Positions 1-9,868 of a DNA stretch of 64,000 nucleotides are shown in pieces (the stretch's first letter is position 1; the number at the start of each line of letters is the position of its first letter). Source of the DNA: Vibrio sp. ED004. Lineage in GTDB: Bacteria > Pseudomonadota > Gammaproteobacteria > Enterobacterales > Vibrionaceae. The translations under genes were made by a program, and so were the position numbers. Where the stretch lies: contig NZ_CP066149.1 in NCBI RefSeq assembly GCF_023206395.1, positions 1,240,001 to 1,304,000 of the forward strand, given 5' to 3'. The notes beneath the pieces are model-generated. The model did no database searches. It was not told the DNA's origin and saw only the letters and a program-made list of their open reading frames with translations.

Positions 1-451
1 TCAAATGATTTATCAAGGTCATGAAATAGCTATCCATTATCAGTGGCATTTTTTCAGAAATAGATGCATCGACATTAACCGTCTGAAAGAGTGCCTGATC
101 AAAGGTGCGATAGTAGTCTAAATCCCAAATGACCTCTTTGAGTAACGCTCGACTTAACTCAACATTATCAAAATAATAGCGATAGTAATGTTCAATCAGC
201 GAGATACCGACATCCACAGCACGTTTATCTTGCTCAACAGCTAACACCTCCTGACCTATCTTTTCCAACTGCGATAGCATTCCATCTCGAAGAATCGTCA
301 GCTTGGTTTCAAAATGACTAAATACCGTGCCATCAGCCACACCCGCGTGACGAGCGATCTGTCGAGTTGTGGTGTTGTCATAACCATTTTCCCCAAACAG
401 CTCCCAAGCAGATGCTAGGATCTTCTGTTTCGTTATCTCTCTCTTACTCAC
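1..451 (-). CDS. TetR/AcrR-family transcriptional regulator (3' end outside window)
   Basis: The reading frame is open from a GTG at 451 down to the window edge, giving about 150 residues of a protein beginning MSKREITKQKILASAWELF. The first 50 residues form the classic TetR helix-turn-helix, with GYDNTTTRQIARHAGV as its core, followed by an all-helical region that would be the ligand-binding and dimer domain. The C-terminus is cut off. No in-frame ATG lies upstream, so GTG is the likely start, with a purine-rich AAGGGTG stretch just before it. It is divergent from a small membrane protein gene, and two palindromes between them are its probable operators. The ligand cannot be told from the sequence. 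Confidence 0.85.
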   Translation of the reverse strand, partial: MSKREITKQKILASAWELFGENGYDNTTTRQIARHAGVADGTVFSHFETKLTILRDGMLSQLEKIGQEVLAVEQDKRAVDVGISLIEHYYRYYFDNVELSRALLKEVIWDLDYYRTFDQALFQTVNVDASISEKMPLIMDSYFMTLINHL

Positions 452-502
452 GAAAATACACCCTTCTCAAATCAAGCTTGATCATACTCTTAGTGCTCTA
501 AT

Positions 503-546
503 TTGACAAATTGAGCGCGCTCAATTATAAAAATGAGCACGCTCAA
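503..546 (+). promoter_or_regulatory. Promoter with two TetR-type palindromic operators
   Basis: TTGACA (503-508) and TATAAA (526-531) are separated by 17 bases, a near-ideal sigma-70 promoter. The perfect palindrome TTGAGCGCGCTCAA (511-524) fills the spacer, and a second copy with one change, ATGAGCACGCTCAA (533-546), lies just downstream of the -10, 22 bp centre to centre. The placement would block RNA polymerase when occupied. The assignment to the adjacent TetR protein is inference from position. Confidence 0.7.
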
Positions 547-567
547 TTTAACTTTGGAGATACGGAG

Positions 568-810
568 ATGATGAATATATTAAACCGACTGGGACAAGTG
601 CTGATTTTTCTGCCCACGATCTTTTGCTTCTCTTACCTACTTCGACCACTACTGATGATGATTTTGATTCCTGGAGGTTTATGTTTATTGGCTATCTTGG
701 GAGGACAAGAAGTCAGAAAACCCTTATATGCGATGCTGAAAACATCGTTATGGCCAACGCCAAGTAGAACGCAAAATAGGGATATACAAAGAAAAGAAGC
801 TAAGCAGTAA
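568..810 (+). CDS. Small hydrophobic membrane protein, function unknown
   Basis: An 80-residue protein starting MMNILNRLGQVLIF. The frame extends upstream to a TTG at 511, but that codon lies inside the promoter and operator, so I take the ATG at 568, which has GGAGA at 556-560 seven bases ahead. Two adjacent hydrophobic segments (about residues 8-24 and 27-43) suggest two membrane helices, followed by a charged tail rich in Lys, Arg and Gln. I do not recognise a family. It is transcribed away from the TetR gene, and the operators in its promoter imply ligand-controlled expression, perhaps as an accessory membrane or stress protein. Confidence 0.6.
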   Translation: MMNILNRLGQVLIFLPTIFCFSYLLRPLLMMILIPGGLCLLAILGGQEVRKPLYAMLKTSLWPTPSRTQNRDIQRKEAKQ

Positions 811-852
811 CAAGAGCTAACGAGTAAGAGGAATGATATTGAAGACAACAAA

Positions 853-882
853 AAAGGCGGACAACCTAAGTTATCCGCCTTT
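853..882. terminator. Bidirectional rho-independent terminator
   Basis: A 9-bp stem AAAGGCGGA / TCCGCCTTT with a 12-base loop lies between the convergent small membrane protein and mscS genes. On the minus strand it is followed by a run of six T, so it serves mscS best. Confidence 0.8.
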
Positions 883-921
883 CGTTATAAAAGCTCACCG
901 CTGTAAAAGCCGATTAAAGAA

Positions 922-1788
922 TTAAGCTTCTACTTTATTCATGTGCACATCCATTTGTGGGAATGGAATTTCGATACCTTCTTTATCCAAGCCTTCTTTG
1001 ATTGCTTGCATCAGGTCGAAGTAAACATTCCAGTACTCTGCAGTGCTAACCCATGGGCGAACCACGAAGTTAACTGAAGAGTCAGCAAGTGTGTGAACAC
1101 CCACTTGAACGCCTGGTTCTTTCAATACGCGCTCATCAGATTCACAGATCTTAGTCAGAAGTTCTTTGGTCTTTTGTAGATCAGCACCGTAAGAAACACC
1201 GATCATTAGGTCGATACGACGTGTGTCATGACGAGAGTAGTTCGTGATTGGGCTACCGATAACGCTGCCGTTTGGTACCACAACCATTTTGTTGTCAGGT
1301 GTTGTTAGAACAGTTTGGAAGATTTGAATTGAGTCAACTGAACCTGCTACACCACCGATTTCCACGTAGTCACCAGACTTGAATGGACGGAATGCAACAA
1401 TAAGTACACCAGCAGCAAAGTTAGATAGTGAGCCTTGTAGAGCCAGACCGATAGCTAAACCAGCCGCACCAATTACAGCAACGACAGATGCTGTTTGAAC
1501 ACCTAAGCGACCAAGAGCTGCAATTAGAACAATAACAAATAACAAGTAACGAACTAAGCCATGGATAAACTCGACAACCGCTCGGTCCATTTTCTTCTTC
1601 TGAAGAACCTTAGACACGCTATTCGCTACTGCTTTAACGATTAAGTTACCAATAAATAGAATAACGAGCGCAGAAATAATGTTTACACCGTATTGAATAA
1701 ACAAATCTGAGTTATCCGTTAACCATTGTTCTGCATTTGAAAGACCATCCACAAGCGGGGTCTCAATCGTTGTAGAACTCTCAGCCAT
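922..1788 (-). CDS. mscS: Small-conductance mechanosensitive channel MscS
   Basis: This inner-membrane channel opens under membrane tension and releases small solutes during hypo-osmotic shock. The 288-residue protein has the usual MscS length and three N-terminal membrane helices. The pore helix stretch GAAGLAIGLALQGSLSNFAAG (Ala/Gly packing of TM3) is nearly identical to E. coli, followed by the beta domain GDYVEIGGVAGSV and the VVPNG motif of the cytoplasmic cage. The longest frame starts three codons earlier at 1797, but GAGG abuts that ATG, whereas it sits nine bases before the ATG at 1788, so the latter is preferred. It lies downstream of fbaA as in many gammaproteobacteria. Confidence 0.95.
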   Translation of the reverse strand: MAESSTTIETPLVDGLSNAEQWLTDNSDLFIQYGVNIISALVILFIGNLIVKAVANSVSKVLQKKKMDRAVVEFIHGLVRYLLFVIVLIAALGRLGVQTASVVAVIGAAGLAIGLALQGSLSNFAAGVLIVAFRPFKSGDYVEIGGVAGSVDSIQIFQTVLTTPDNKMVVVPNGSVIGSPITNYSRHDTRRIDLMIGVSYGADLQKTKELLTKICESDERVLKEPGVQVGVHTLADSSVNFVVRPWVSTAEYWNVYFDLMQAIKEGLDKEGIEIPFPQMDVHMNKVEA

Positions 1789-2110
1789 AATGTGCATCCT
1801 CTATGTAATATGCTATGAGCTAAACTGCCTTAAGCCAAACCTACCAAACAACAAAGCAAACAGTTTAATTTCTGTTAAGTCATTGTGTTAAAAGTAAATT
1901 CAAGCCAAGTCCTTTTTTATAAACTGAACCAAGTCCAGTTTTTCGGCACGATATCCTATCTTTGACAGATTGCAAAGTCATATTTATGTAAGCTTTTGAA
2001 ATAATAAAACTTACTGATAAACACAAATACCGATAACTAAAAGACTACGAAATTTATTCACCGCACGCTAGGTTTTTCACATAATTAATACAAGTTTTTA
2101 TCAGACATAA
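1789..2110. other. Intergenic region upstream of mscS
   Basis: About 320 AT-rich bases between the fbaA terminator and mscS. No open frame of note and no RNA gene that I recognise. It must hold the mscS promoter on the minus strand, but no single -35/-10 pair stands out. Confidence 0.5.
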
Positions 2111-2137
2111 AAAAACCCGCTCAATGAGCGGGTTTTT
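2111..2137 (-). terminator. Rho-independent terminator after fbaA
   Basis: A 12-bp stem AAAAACCCGCTC / GAGCGGGTTTTT with a three-base loop, ending in a T run in the direction of fbaA transcription and about 30 bases past its stop codon. Confidence 0.9.
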
Positions 2138-2166
2138 AAAACTTAAAGAGTACTTAATTCAAAGAA

Positions 2167-3243
2167 TTATAGTACGTCTACAGCGTTAAGGTCAGCAAAT
2201 GCTTTCTCTAGACGAGCAACCATTGAAGCTTGACCAGCACGTAGCCATACGCGTGGATCGTAGTACTTCTTGTTTGGAGCAGCTTCGCCAGTTGGGTTGC
2301 CGATTTGACCTTGTAGGAAATCGAAGTTATCAGCAGAGTACTGACGGATACCGTCCCAAGTTGCCCACTGTGTATCAGTATCGATGTTCATTTTGATAAC
2401 ACCGTAGCCGATAGACTCTTGGATTTCAGCTTCAGAAGAACCAGAACCACCGTGGAATACGAAGTTTAGAGCGTTAGGTGCGATACCGAACTTCTCTGCA
2501 CAGTATGCTTGAGAATCACGTAGGATAGTTGGAGTAAGTACAACGTTACCAGCTTGGTAAACACCGTGTACGTTACCGAAAGAAGCAGCGATAGTGAAAC
2601 GTGGGCTTACAGCCATTAGTTTCTCGTATGCGTATGCTACGTCTTCTGGAGAAGTGTAAAGCTCAGATGCGTCCATATCAGAGTTATCTACGCCGTCTTC
2701 TTCACCACCAGTACAACCAAGTTCGATCTCGATTGTCATGTTCATTTTAGCCATGCGCTCTAGGTACTTAGCACATGTTTCGATGTTCTCTTCTAGAGAC
2801 TCTTCAGAAAGGTCTAGCATGTGAGAAGAGAATAGAGGCTTACCAGTTTGTGCGAAGAACTCTTCACCAGCGTCTAGTAGACCGTCGATCCATGGAAGAA
2901 GTTTCTTAGCAGCGTGGTCAGTATGTAGAATAACTGGAACACCGTAAGCTTCAGCTACAGCGTGTACGTATTTTGCACCAGCTACAGCGCCAAGAACTTG
3001 TGCGCCTTGACCTTCAAGTTTAACGCCTTTACCTGCGAAGAATGCAGCGCCACCGTTAGAGAACTGAACAACTACTGGAGCTTTAACTTTAGCAGCTGCT
3101 TCTAGTACTGCATTTACAGAGTCAGTACCAACAACGTTTACAGCAGGAAGAGCAAATTTGTTTTCTTTTGCTACTTCAAATACTTTCTGTACGTCATCGC
3201 CAGAAATCACACCAGGTTTTACAAAATCGAAGATCTTAGACAT
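2167..3243 (-). CDS. fbaA: Class II fructose-bisphosphate aldolase
   Basis: FbaA interconverts fructose 1,6-bisphosphate with dihydroxyacetone phosphate and glyceraldehyde 3-phosphate in glycolysis and gluconeogenesis. The 358-residue protein aligns from the first residue with E. coli FbaA (MSKIFDFVKPGVI). The Zn ligand motif HTDHAAKKLLPW lies near residues 107-118, and the phosphate-binding GGSGSS and NIDTDTQWATW motifs lie in the C-terminal third. It is the last gene of the minus-strand set epd-pgk-fbaA, 155 bp after pgk with a hairpin in the gap, so it may be expressed partly from its own promoter. Confidence 0.97.
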   Translation of the reverse strand: MSKIFDFVKPGVISGDDVQKVFEVAKENKFALPAVNVVGTDSVNAVLEAAAKVKAPVVVQFSNGGAAFFAGKGVKLEGQGAQVLGAVAGAKYVHAVAEAYGVPVILHTDHAAKKLLPWIDGLLDAGEEFFAQTGKPLFSSHMLDLSEESLEENIETCAKYLERMAKMNMTIEIELGCTGGEEDGVDNSDMDASELYTSPEDVAYAYEKLMAVSPRFTIAASFGNVHGVYQAGNVVLTPTILRDSQAYCAEKFGIAPNALNFVFHGGSGSSEAEIQESIGYGVIKMNIDTDTQWATWDGIRQYSADNFDFLQGQIGNPTGEAAPNKKYYDPRVWLRAGQASMVARLEKAFADLNAVDVL

Positions 3244-3363
3244 GGAAATAGTCCTATTTATTCTATCGTTTTAAGATTAAAAAACTTAAGTTCAAAAACT
3301 TGCAATCGTTTGCTCACAACTTATGCCATTCTAGCAAAAAAGTGTGATATGCAGCAAACGTTA

Positions 3364-3389
3364 AAAGGCGAGATTCGCATCTCGCCTTT
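3364..3389 (-). terminator. Hairpin between pgk and fbaA
   Basis: An 11-bp stem AAAGGCGAGAT / ATCTCGCCTTT with a four-base loop sits 10 bases after the pgk stop. On the minus strand it is followed by only four T, so it may be a partial terminator or an RNA processing and stability hairpin rather than a full stop. Confidence 0.7.
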
Positions 3390-3398
3390 CTAAATCAA

Positions 3399-4562
3399 TT
3401 ATGCTTTAGCACGCTCTTCAAGCATTGCTACTGCAGGAAGTACTTTACCTTCAACGAACTCAAGGAAAGCGCCGCCGCCAGTAGAGATGTAAGAAACGTC
3501 AGCTTTGATACCGAACTTGTCGATAGCTGCTAGCGTGTCACCACCACCTGCTACAGAGAAACCTGCAGACTCAGCGATTGCTTTAGAGATACCAGCTGTA
3601 CCCGCTTCGAAGTTTTTGAATTCGAATACGCCTACAGGGCCGTTCCAAAGGATAGTTTTTGCGTTGCCGATGATTTCAGCTAGTGCTGCAGTTGAATCTG
3701 GGCCAAGGTCGAAGATCATGTCGTCGTCTTGAACTTCAGAAACGTGCTTAATTTCAGCTTCTGCGTTTTCGTCGAATGCCTTAGCACATGCAACGTCAGT
3801 CGCTACTGGAATAGCACACTCTTTCATTAGCTTCTGAGCAGTTTCAACTAGGTCAGCTTCGTATAGAGACTTACCTACGTTGTGGCCTTCAGCAGCGATG
3901 AATGTGTTCGCGATACCACCACCAACAACAAGTTGGTCAGCGATTTTAGATAGAGACTCAAGAACTGTTAGCTTAGTCGATACTTTAGAACCACCAACGA
4001 TAGCAACTAGCGGACGCTCTGGGTTGTCCATTGCTTTGCCAAGAGCTTCAAGCTCAGCAGCAAGAAGAGGACCAGCACATGCTACAGGAGCGTGAGTACC
4101 AACACCGTGAGTAGATGCTTGTGCACGGTGAGCTGTACCGAATGCGTCCATCACGAAGATGTCACATAGTGCAGCGTACTGCTTAGAAAGTGCTTCTTCG
4201 TTCTTCTTCTCACCTTCGTTGAAACGAACGTTTTCAAGAACAACTAGCTCACCAGCGTTTAGCTCTAGGCCGTTTAGGTAATCTTTAGCTAGTTTAACTT
4301 CGCAGTCTAGTGCGTCGTTTAGGTAGTTAACTACAGGAGCTAGAGAGAACTCTTCGTTGTATTCGCCTTCAGTAGGACGACCAAGGTGAGAAGTAACCAT
4401 TACTTTTGCACCAGCTTCTAGGCAAAGCTTGATAGTTGGTAGAGATGCTAGGATACGTGCATCTGAAGTTACTTTACCGTCTTTTACTGGTACGTTTAGG
4501 TCAGCACGGATAAATACGCGTTTACCTGCAAGTTCCAGGTCAGTCATCTTGATCACAGACAT
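3399..4562 (-). CDS. pgk: Phosphoglycerate kinase
   Basis: Pgk transfers phosphate from 1,3-bisphosphoglycerate to ADP in glycolysis. The 387-residue protein starts [25 protein letters not shown], the standard family N-terminus. The substrate-binding RADLNVPV and HLGRP motifs are in the first 70 residues, and the nucleotide-binding GGSKVSTK and GGGDTLAAI motifs follow in the C-terminal domain. The frame runs five codons further upstream, but GAGGA six bases ahead of the ATG at 4562 supports that start. It lies between epd and fbaA, the conserved enterobacterial and Vibrio order. Confidence 0.97.
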   Translation of the reverse strand: MSVIKMTDLELAGKRVFIRADLNVPVKDGKVTSDARILASLPTIKLCLEAGAKVMVTSHLGRPTEGEYNEEFSLAPVVNYLNDALDCEVKLAKDYLNGLELNAGELVVLENVRFNEGEKKNEEALSKQYAALCDIFVMDAFGTAHRAQASTHGVGTHAPVACAGPLLAAELEALGKAMDNPERPLVAIVGGSKVSTKLTVLESLSKIADQLVVGGGIANTFIAAEGHNVGKSLYEADLVETAQKLMKECAIPVATDVACAKAFDENAEAEIKHVSEVQDDDMIFDLGPDSTAALAEIIGNAKTILWNGPVGVFEFKNFEAGTAGISKAIAESAGFSVAGGGDTLAAIDKFGIKADVSYISTGGGAFLEFVEGKVLPAVAMLEERAKA

Positions 4563-4728
4563 GATTTGTCCTCTCAAATTTAAATAAAAATAAAGTTTTG
4601 GAAACTCAGCAACCCTGCTAAGCCTATAAATTATTCAACTGGTAATTCTTTAACTACTAGTAATATGTGGACACTTAGTATTTATTTCAAGCTAAAAAAT
4701 AAATAATCCGCACATTTGCTTCTAGGTC

Positions 4729-5778
4729 TTACTTCTTGCCTTCAGAAGCTTGCATTGCGAGAACCGTATCCAGCATTCGGTTCGCAAAGCCCCATTCATT
4801 GTCACACCACACTAGCATTTTTACTAAGTGGCCGTTGCTCACTCGAGTTTGTGAACCATCAACGATTGCGCTATGGGGATCGTGATTAAAGTCGATGGAA
4901 ACGAGCGGCGCTTCAGTATAGTCAACTATATTGTGTAATGTACACTGGGACGCATTAACAATGGTTTGATTTACGTCATTAACTTTCACATTTGTATTAA
5001 TTGTGACACTTAAATCCATCGCTGTTACGTTTACCGTTGGTACACGCACAGATATCGCTTCGAACTTGTTAGAAAATTTCGGGAAGATTCTTTCAATACC
5101 TTTATGCAATTTGGTATCGACAGGAATGATGGATTGGCTCGCAGCTCGAGTACGGCGAAGGTCGCTGTGGTACGCATCAATCACTTGTTGATCATTCATT
5201 GAAGAGTGAATCGTTGTGATGGTACCGGACTCGATGCCAAAGGCGTCATCAAGAACCTTAATGATAGGAACAATACAGTTGGTGGTGCATGAACCGTTGG
5301 AAACGATTCGATGGTCGGCCTCGATGGTATCGTGATTCACGCCATAGATAATGGTGTTATCAAGGTCGTTCGCACCAGGATGTGAAAACAGTACCTTTTT
5401 CGCCCCAGCAGCAATATGCGCTAGGCCGTCAGCTCGGCAACCGTAAACACCGGTACAGTCGAGTACAATGTCCACCTCAAGATCACGCCAAGGCAACAAC
5501 TCAATATCAGCGAGGTGCAAGATACGAATCGTATCAAACTCACCTTTATCTTCCGCACCAATGCCGTGATGGACATAGATGTGCTCTTGGTCGTTGGAGA
5601 TCTTCTTACCGAAGCGGCCGTGACTGGTGTCGTACTGCAATAGGTGAGCCATAGCATCAGGCTGAGCAAGCTCATTGACAGCTACTACTTTGATTTGTTG
5701 GCTTTTGCCACTTTCATAAACAGCGCGTAATACATTACGCCCTATTCTTCCAAATCCGTTTATCGCGACTTTTAGCAT
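4729..5778 (-). CDS. epd: D-erythrose-4-phosphate dehydrogenase
   Basis: Epd oxidises erythrose 4-phosphate to 4-phosphoerythronate, the first step of the deoxyxylulose phosphate-dependent route to pyridoxal phosphate. The 349-residue protein is a GAPDH relative: the Rossmann start [16 protein letters not shown] at residues 3-18, the catalytic Cys in SNGSCTTNC, and the C-terminal [12 protein letters not shown]. The stretch [22 protein letters not shown] and the gene order before pgk mark it as Epd rather than GapA. An in-frame ATG four codons upstream (5790) is possible, but the family begins at the MLKVAING methionine. It follows tkt after a strong terminator. Confidence 0.93.
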   Translation of the reverse strand: MLKVAINGFGRIGRNVLRAVYESGKSQQIKVVAVNELAQPDAMAHLLQYDTSHGRFGKKISNDQEHIYVHHGIGAEDKGEFDTIRILHLADIELLPWRDLEVDIVLDCTGVYGCRADGLAHIAAGAKKVLFSHPGANDLDNTIIYGVNHDTIEADHRIVSNGSCTTNCIVPIIKVLDDAFGIESGTITTIHSSMNDQQVIDAYHSDLRRTRAASQSIIPVDTKLHKGIERIFPKFSNKFEAISVRVPTVNVTAMDLSVTINTNVKVNDVNQTIVNASQCTLHNIVDYTEAPLVSIDFNHDPHSAIVDGSQTRVSNGHLVKMLVWCDNEWGFANRMLDTVLAMQASEGKK

Positions 5779-5924
5779 AGTTCCGTACATCTAACCAAAA
5801 TTTCGTGCAACAGATGATAACTGAATCCTACCCAAAAGGCATTACTTGAATAACTCGGTCTACCTAGGACAGTTTGATCTGCTGCTTGTAGGGATTAGTC
5901 TAGGAGAAAACAAATCCCAGATAC

Positions 5925-5953
5925 AAAAAACCGAGCTCAGCGCTCGGTTTTTT
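5925..5953 (-). terminator. Rho-independent terminator after tkt
   Basis: A 12-bp stem AAAAAACCGAGC / GCTCGGTTTTTT with a five-base loop between tkt and epd. The T run in minus-strand direction separates transketolase from the epd-pgk-fbaA set. Confidence 0.9.
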
Positions 5954-5992
5954 CCTGCATTTAACTGTTAGCACAAGGCCATCAGTCAATGA

Positions 5993-7987
5993 TTAAGCAA
6001 GAAGCTCTTTCGCTGTGTTTACTACGTTTTCAGTAGTGAAACCGAACATCTTGAATAGCTCGCCAGCTGGTGCAGATTCGCCGAACGTTGTCATACCGAT
6101 GATCTTGCCACCGAAACCAACGTACTTGTACCAGAAGTCAGCGATGCCAGCTTCTACTGCGATACGAGCAGTAACGTCAGATGGAAGTACAGACTCACGG
6201 TATTCAGCGTCTTGTTTGTCGAACGCGTCAGTTGCAGGCATAGATACTACGCGTACTGCTTTACCTTCAGCCGTTAGTTCAGCCGCAGCGCTAACCGCTA
6301 GCTCAACTTCAGAACCTGTTGCAATGATGATTAGCTCAGGCTTGCCTTCACAATCTTTCAGGATGTAACCACCCTTAGCGATGTTAGCGACTTGCTCAGC
6401 GTTACGATCTTGTTGTGCAAGGTTTTGACGAGAGAAGATTAGAGATGAAGGACCATCTTTACGCTCAATAGCCAGTTTCCAAGCCACTGCAGATTCAACT
6501 TGGTCACATGGACGCCATGTGCTCATGTTTGGAGTCAGACGTAGAGAAGCGATCTGCTCAACCGGTTGGTGAGTAGGACCATCTTCGCCTAGGCCGATAG
6601 AGTCGTGCGTGTAAACTTGGATGTTCTGAACTTTCATCAGAGCAGCCATACGCATTGCGTTACGCGCGTATTCCATGAACATTAGGAATGTTGCACCGTA
6701 TGGTACGAAACCACCGTGCAGAGCGATACCGTTCATGATAGCCGTCATACCGAATTCACGTACACCGTAGTGGATGTAGTTACCAGAGAAGTCAGTTGCT
6801 TCAAGAGACTTAGAACCCGACCACATAGTTAGGTTAGAAGGCGCAAGGTCAGCAGAGCCGCCCATGAATTCTGGAAGCATTTGACCAAACGCTTCTAGTG
6901 CGTTTTGAGATGCTTTACGTGAAGCGATGTTTGCTGGGTTAGCTTGAAGATCAGCAATGATTGCGTTTGCTTTTTCTTCCCACTCAGCTGGAAGTTCACC
7001 GTTAGTACGACGTTTGAATTCTGCTGCTAGCTCTGGGTAAGCCGCTGCGTATGCGTCAAACTTAGCATTCCACGCTGCTTCTTTCGCTGCACCTGCTTCT
7101 TTCGCATTCCATTCAGCTGCGATATCAGCTGGAATTTCGAAAGGACCGTGTTCCCAACCCAATGCTGCTTTAGTTGCTGTGATTTCATCAGCGCCTAGCG
7201 GAGCACCGTGACAGTCGTGCGTACCCGCTTTGTTTGGAGAACCAAAACCGATGATAGTTTTAGTACAGATAAGCGTTGGACGAGGATCCGCTTTAGCCGC
7301 TTCAATCGCAGCATTGATAGCATCAGAATCGTGACCATCTACCGCTGGGATTACGTGCCAGCCATATGCTTCAAAACGCTTAGGTGTATCGTCAGAGAAC
7401 CAACCTTCAACTTCACCATCGATAGAGATGCCGTTGTCATCCCAGAAAGCAACCAGCTTACCAAGACCTAGCGTACCTGCTAGAGAACATGCTTCGTGAG
7501 AGATACCTTCCATCAGACAGCCATCACCCATGAATGCATAAGTGTAGTGGTCTACGATGTCGTGGCCTTCTTTGTTGAACTGTGCAGCCAGTGCTTTCTC
7601 AGCCATTGCCATACCAACAGCGTTAGTGATGCCTTGACCTAGAGGACCCGTCGTTGTCTCGATACCAGGAGCGTAACCGTACTCTGGGTGACCTGGAGTC
7701 TTAGAGTGCAGTTGACGGAAGTTTTTAAGGTCTTCAATTGAAAGCTCGTAACCTGCAAGGTGAAGCAGAGAGTAAATCAGCATTGAACCATGGCCGTTAG
7801 ACAGGATAAAACGGTCGCGGTCAGCCCACTCTGGGTTTGCTGGGTTGTGGTTCAAGTGGCCACGCCAAAGAACTTCAGCGATGTCAGCCATGCCCATAGG
7901 TGCGCCTGGGTGGCCTGAATTTGCTTGTTGAACACCGTCCATGCTAAGTGCGCGGATTGCATTGGCTAGATCTTTACGAGAAGGCAT
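5993..7987 (-). CDS. tktA: Transketolase
   Basis: Transketolase moves two-carbon units between sugar phosphates in the non-oxidative pentose phosphate pathway, with thiamine diphosphate as cofactor. The 664-residue protein matches the E. coli TktA length and starts [18 protein letters not shown]. The thiamine diphosphate motif [13 protein letters not shown] is near residue 155, and the pyrimidine-domain stretch [15 protein letters not shown] is near residue 435. AGGAG five bases before the ATG at 7987 fixes the start; six more upstream codons are in frame. Its product erythrose 4-phosphate is the substrate of the next gene, epd. A second paralogue may exist elsewhere. Confidence 0.95.
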   Translation of the reverse strand: MPSRKDLANAIRALSMDGVQQANSGHPGAPMGMADIAEVLWRGHLNHNPANPEWADRDRFILSNGHGSMLIYSLLHLAGYELSIEDLKNFRQLHSKTPGHPEYGYAPGIETTTGPLGQGITNAVGMAMAEKALAAQFNKEGHDIVDHYTYAFMGDGCLMEGISHEACSLAGTLGLGKLVAFWDDNGISIDGEVEGWFSDDTPKRFEAYGWHVIPAVDGHDSDAINAAIEAAKADPRPTLICTKTIIGFGSPNKAGTHDCHGAPLGADEITATKAALGWEHGPFEIPADIAAEWNAKEAGAAKEAAWNAKFDAYAAAYPELAAEFKRRTNGELPAEWEEKANAIIADLQANPANIASRKASQNALEAFGQMLPEFMGGSADLAPSNLTMWSGSKSLEATDFSGNYIHYGVREFGMTAIMNGIALHGGFVPYGATFLMFMEYARNAMRMAALMKVQNIQVYTHDSIGLGEDGPTHQPVEQIASLRLTPNMSTWRPCDQVESAVAWKLAIERKDGPSSLIFSRQNLAQQDRNAEQVANIAKGGYILKDCEGKPELIIIATGSEVELAVSAAAELTAEGKAVRVVSMPATDAFDKQDAEYRESVLPSDVTARIAVEAGIADFWYKYVGFGGKIIGMTTFGESAPAGELFKMFGFTTENVVNTAKELLA

Positions 7988-8207
7988 GTCTGCTCCTGGA
8001 TACATAAGCGATTTAAAAAAGAGATTGATGCTAAAGTTTTCATTTTTATTAGCGCGGGTATTCTCTCAAACGACTATAGCGACTGCAAACGTTTTACTGG
8101 CATTTTAACGGTCATTTTTCGCAATTTTCGATCATTTACATCACTTAGCAACGGCTTATCTCAAACGATACGCAAACGTTTAGTTATGACATATCATAAA
8201 AAAGAGC

Positions 8208-8259
8208 TTGTAATTCGACCGCTGGAATTTAGAATAGCCGTCTAGATGTAGAAACACCT
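8208..8259 (+). promoter_or_regulatory. Candidate metK promoter with MetJ-box-like octamers
   Basis: TTGTAA (8208-8213) and TAGAAT (8230-8235) are 16 bases apart. Directly behind lie three consecutive octamers, AGCCGTCT, AGATGTAG and AAACACCT (8236-8259), matching the met-box consensus AGACGTCT at 7, 5 and 5 of 8 positions. Tandem octamers are how MetJ binds. Only the first is a strong match. The rest of the 8000-8345 gap is AT-rich and must also hold the tkt promoter on the other strand. Confidence 0.4.
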
Positions 8260-8345
8260 ACAAAATATACTGTATTTAATGGCGGCGCTTCCTAGCTTGC
8301 GACGCCATAAAACTATTTACACCAAAACCTAAAAGTGGAGCTCTC

Positions 8346-9500
8346 ATGGCTAAGCACCTATTCACTTCTGAATCTGTTTCAGAAGGCCATCCAGATAAAA
8401 TTGCAGACCAAATCTCTGATGCTGTTCTTGATGCCATCTTGGAACAAGATCCAAAAGCACGTGTTGCTTGTGAGACTTACGTAAAAACCGGCATGGTTAT
8501 GGTTGGCGGTGAAGTAACAACGTCTGCATGGGTTGATATCGAAGAAATCACTCGTGAAACAGTACGTGAAATTGGTTACGTTCATTCTGATATGGGCTTT
8601 GACGCTGACTCTTGTGCCGTTCTAAACACAATTGGTAAGCAGTCTCCAGACATCAACCAAGGTGTTGATAAAGCTGATCCTAAAGAGCAAGGCGCTGGTG
8701 ACCAAGGCATCATGTTTGGTTACGCGACTAACGAAACACCAATTCTAATGCCTGCTCCAATTACTTACTCTCACCTTCTTGTTAAGAAGCAAGCTGAAGT
8801 ACGTAAGAGCGGCAAACTTGACTTCCTTCGCCCAGATGCGAAATCTCAAGTAACATTCCAGTACGACCAAGGTAAAATCGTTGGTATCGATGCTGTTGTT
8901 CTTTCTACTCAACACTGTGATTCAGTAACAACTCCGGATCTACGTGAAGCAGTAATGGAAGAGATCATCAAGCCAGTACTACCATCAGAGTGGATCAACA
9001 AAGACACTAACTTCTTCATCAACCCAACAGGCCGTTTCGTAATCGGTGGACCAATGGGTGACTGTGGTCTAACAGGTCGTAAGATCATCGTTGATACCTA
9101 CGGCGGCGCAGCTCGTCACGGTGGCGGTGCTTTCTCTGGTAAAGATCCATCAAAAGTTGATCGTTCTGCAGCTTACGCAGCACGTTACGTTGCGAAAAAC
9201 ATCGTTGCTGCTGGCATGGCTGACCGTTGTGAGATTCAACTGTCTTACGCTATCGGTGTTGCAGATCCAACATCTATCATGGTTGAAACGTTTGGTACTG
9301 AGAAAGTAGCTCACGAAATCATCATTGAAGCTGTTCGTCAAAACTTCGACCTACGTCCATACGGTCTTCAAGAAATGCTGAACCTTCTTCAGCCTATCTA
9401 CAAGCAGACTGCAGCATACGGTCACTTCGGTCGTGAAGAGTTCCCTTGGGAAGCGACTGACAAAGCAGCAATCCTTGCAGACTTCGCTGGCCTAAAATAA
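8346..9500 (+). CDS. metK: S-adenosylmethionine synthetase
   Basis: MetK makes S-adenosylmethionine from methionine and ATP. The 384-residue protein starts [30 protein letters not shown], with the ATP-binding hexapeptide [12 protein letters not shown] near residue 115 and the P-loop-like [19 protein letters not shown] near residue 260. GGAG lies ahead of the start. It is divergent from tkt and followed by a strong terminator, so it is monocistronic. MetJ repression is suggested by octamers in its promoter. Confidence 0.98.
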   Translation: MAKHLFTSESVSEGHPDKIADQISDAVLDAILEQDPKARVACETYVKTGMVMVGGEVTTSAWVDIEEITRETVREIGYVHSDMGFDADSCAVLNTIGKQSPDINQGVDKADPKEQGAGDQGIMFGYATNETPILMPAPITYSHLLVKKQAEVRKSGKLDFLRPDAKSQVTFQYDQGKIVGIDAVVLSTQHCDSVTTPDLREAVMEEIIKPVLPSEWINKDTNFFINPTGRFVIGGPMGDCGLTGRKIIVDTYGGAARHGGGAFSGKDPSKVDRSAAYAARYVAKNIVAAGMADRCEIQLSYAIGVADPTSIMVETFGTEKVAHEIIIEAVRQNFDLRPYGLQEMLNLLQPIYKQTAAYGHFGREEFPWEATDKAAILADFAGLK

Positions 9501-9524
9501 TTTAGCCACTGCGATTTGTTTCTT

Positions 9525-9554
9525 TAAAGCCCTTACTGCTTAGTAAGGGCTTTA
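9525..9554 (+). terminator. Rho-independent terminator after metK
   Basis: A 12-bp stem TAAAGCCCTTAC / GTAAGGGCTTTA with a six-base loop and a T-rich tail, 25 bases after the metK stop. Confidence 0.9.
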
Positions 9555-9868
9555 TTTTTATGTACTTACCAAACTTTTACTCGCAACACCCTTCTTTCAC
9601 GCCCTTCTTTACCGTTAACCACTAAGTATAAAAAGCCGCCGATAATTTGTGTTTTCTAACACTACTGACAATAGTTAAGGTAACTCCTAGGCGATCAAGC
9701 TCACATTTAACTTAAATTAATTCAGTCTGATAACGCTCGTTAAATGCACGCTAGAACAAAAACTGGGATGACAAAGAGCAATTTAGCTCAGCACCATAAC
9801 TCTCACACACGCCACATCGATGAGCCTTATGGAATTATAACTAGGACGTTATTTAACTAGGGGGATCT
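9555..9868. other. Intergenic region between metK and the DUF2189 gene
   Basis: About 310 bases with no convincing reading frame or RNA fold that I can name. The end supplies the AGGGGGA ribosome binding site of the next gene. The promoter of that gene should be here, but no clear consensus is visible. Confidence 0.5.

Noticed and set aside
511..567. Upstream extension of the small membrane protein to the TTG at 511
   Set aside because: This stretch is the promoter spacer and operator; the ATG at 568 has a proper ribosome binding site.
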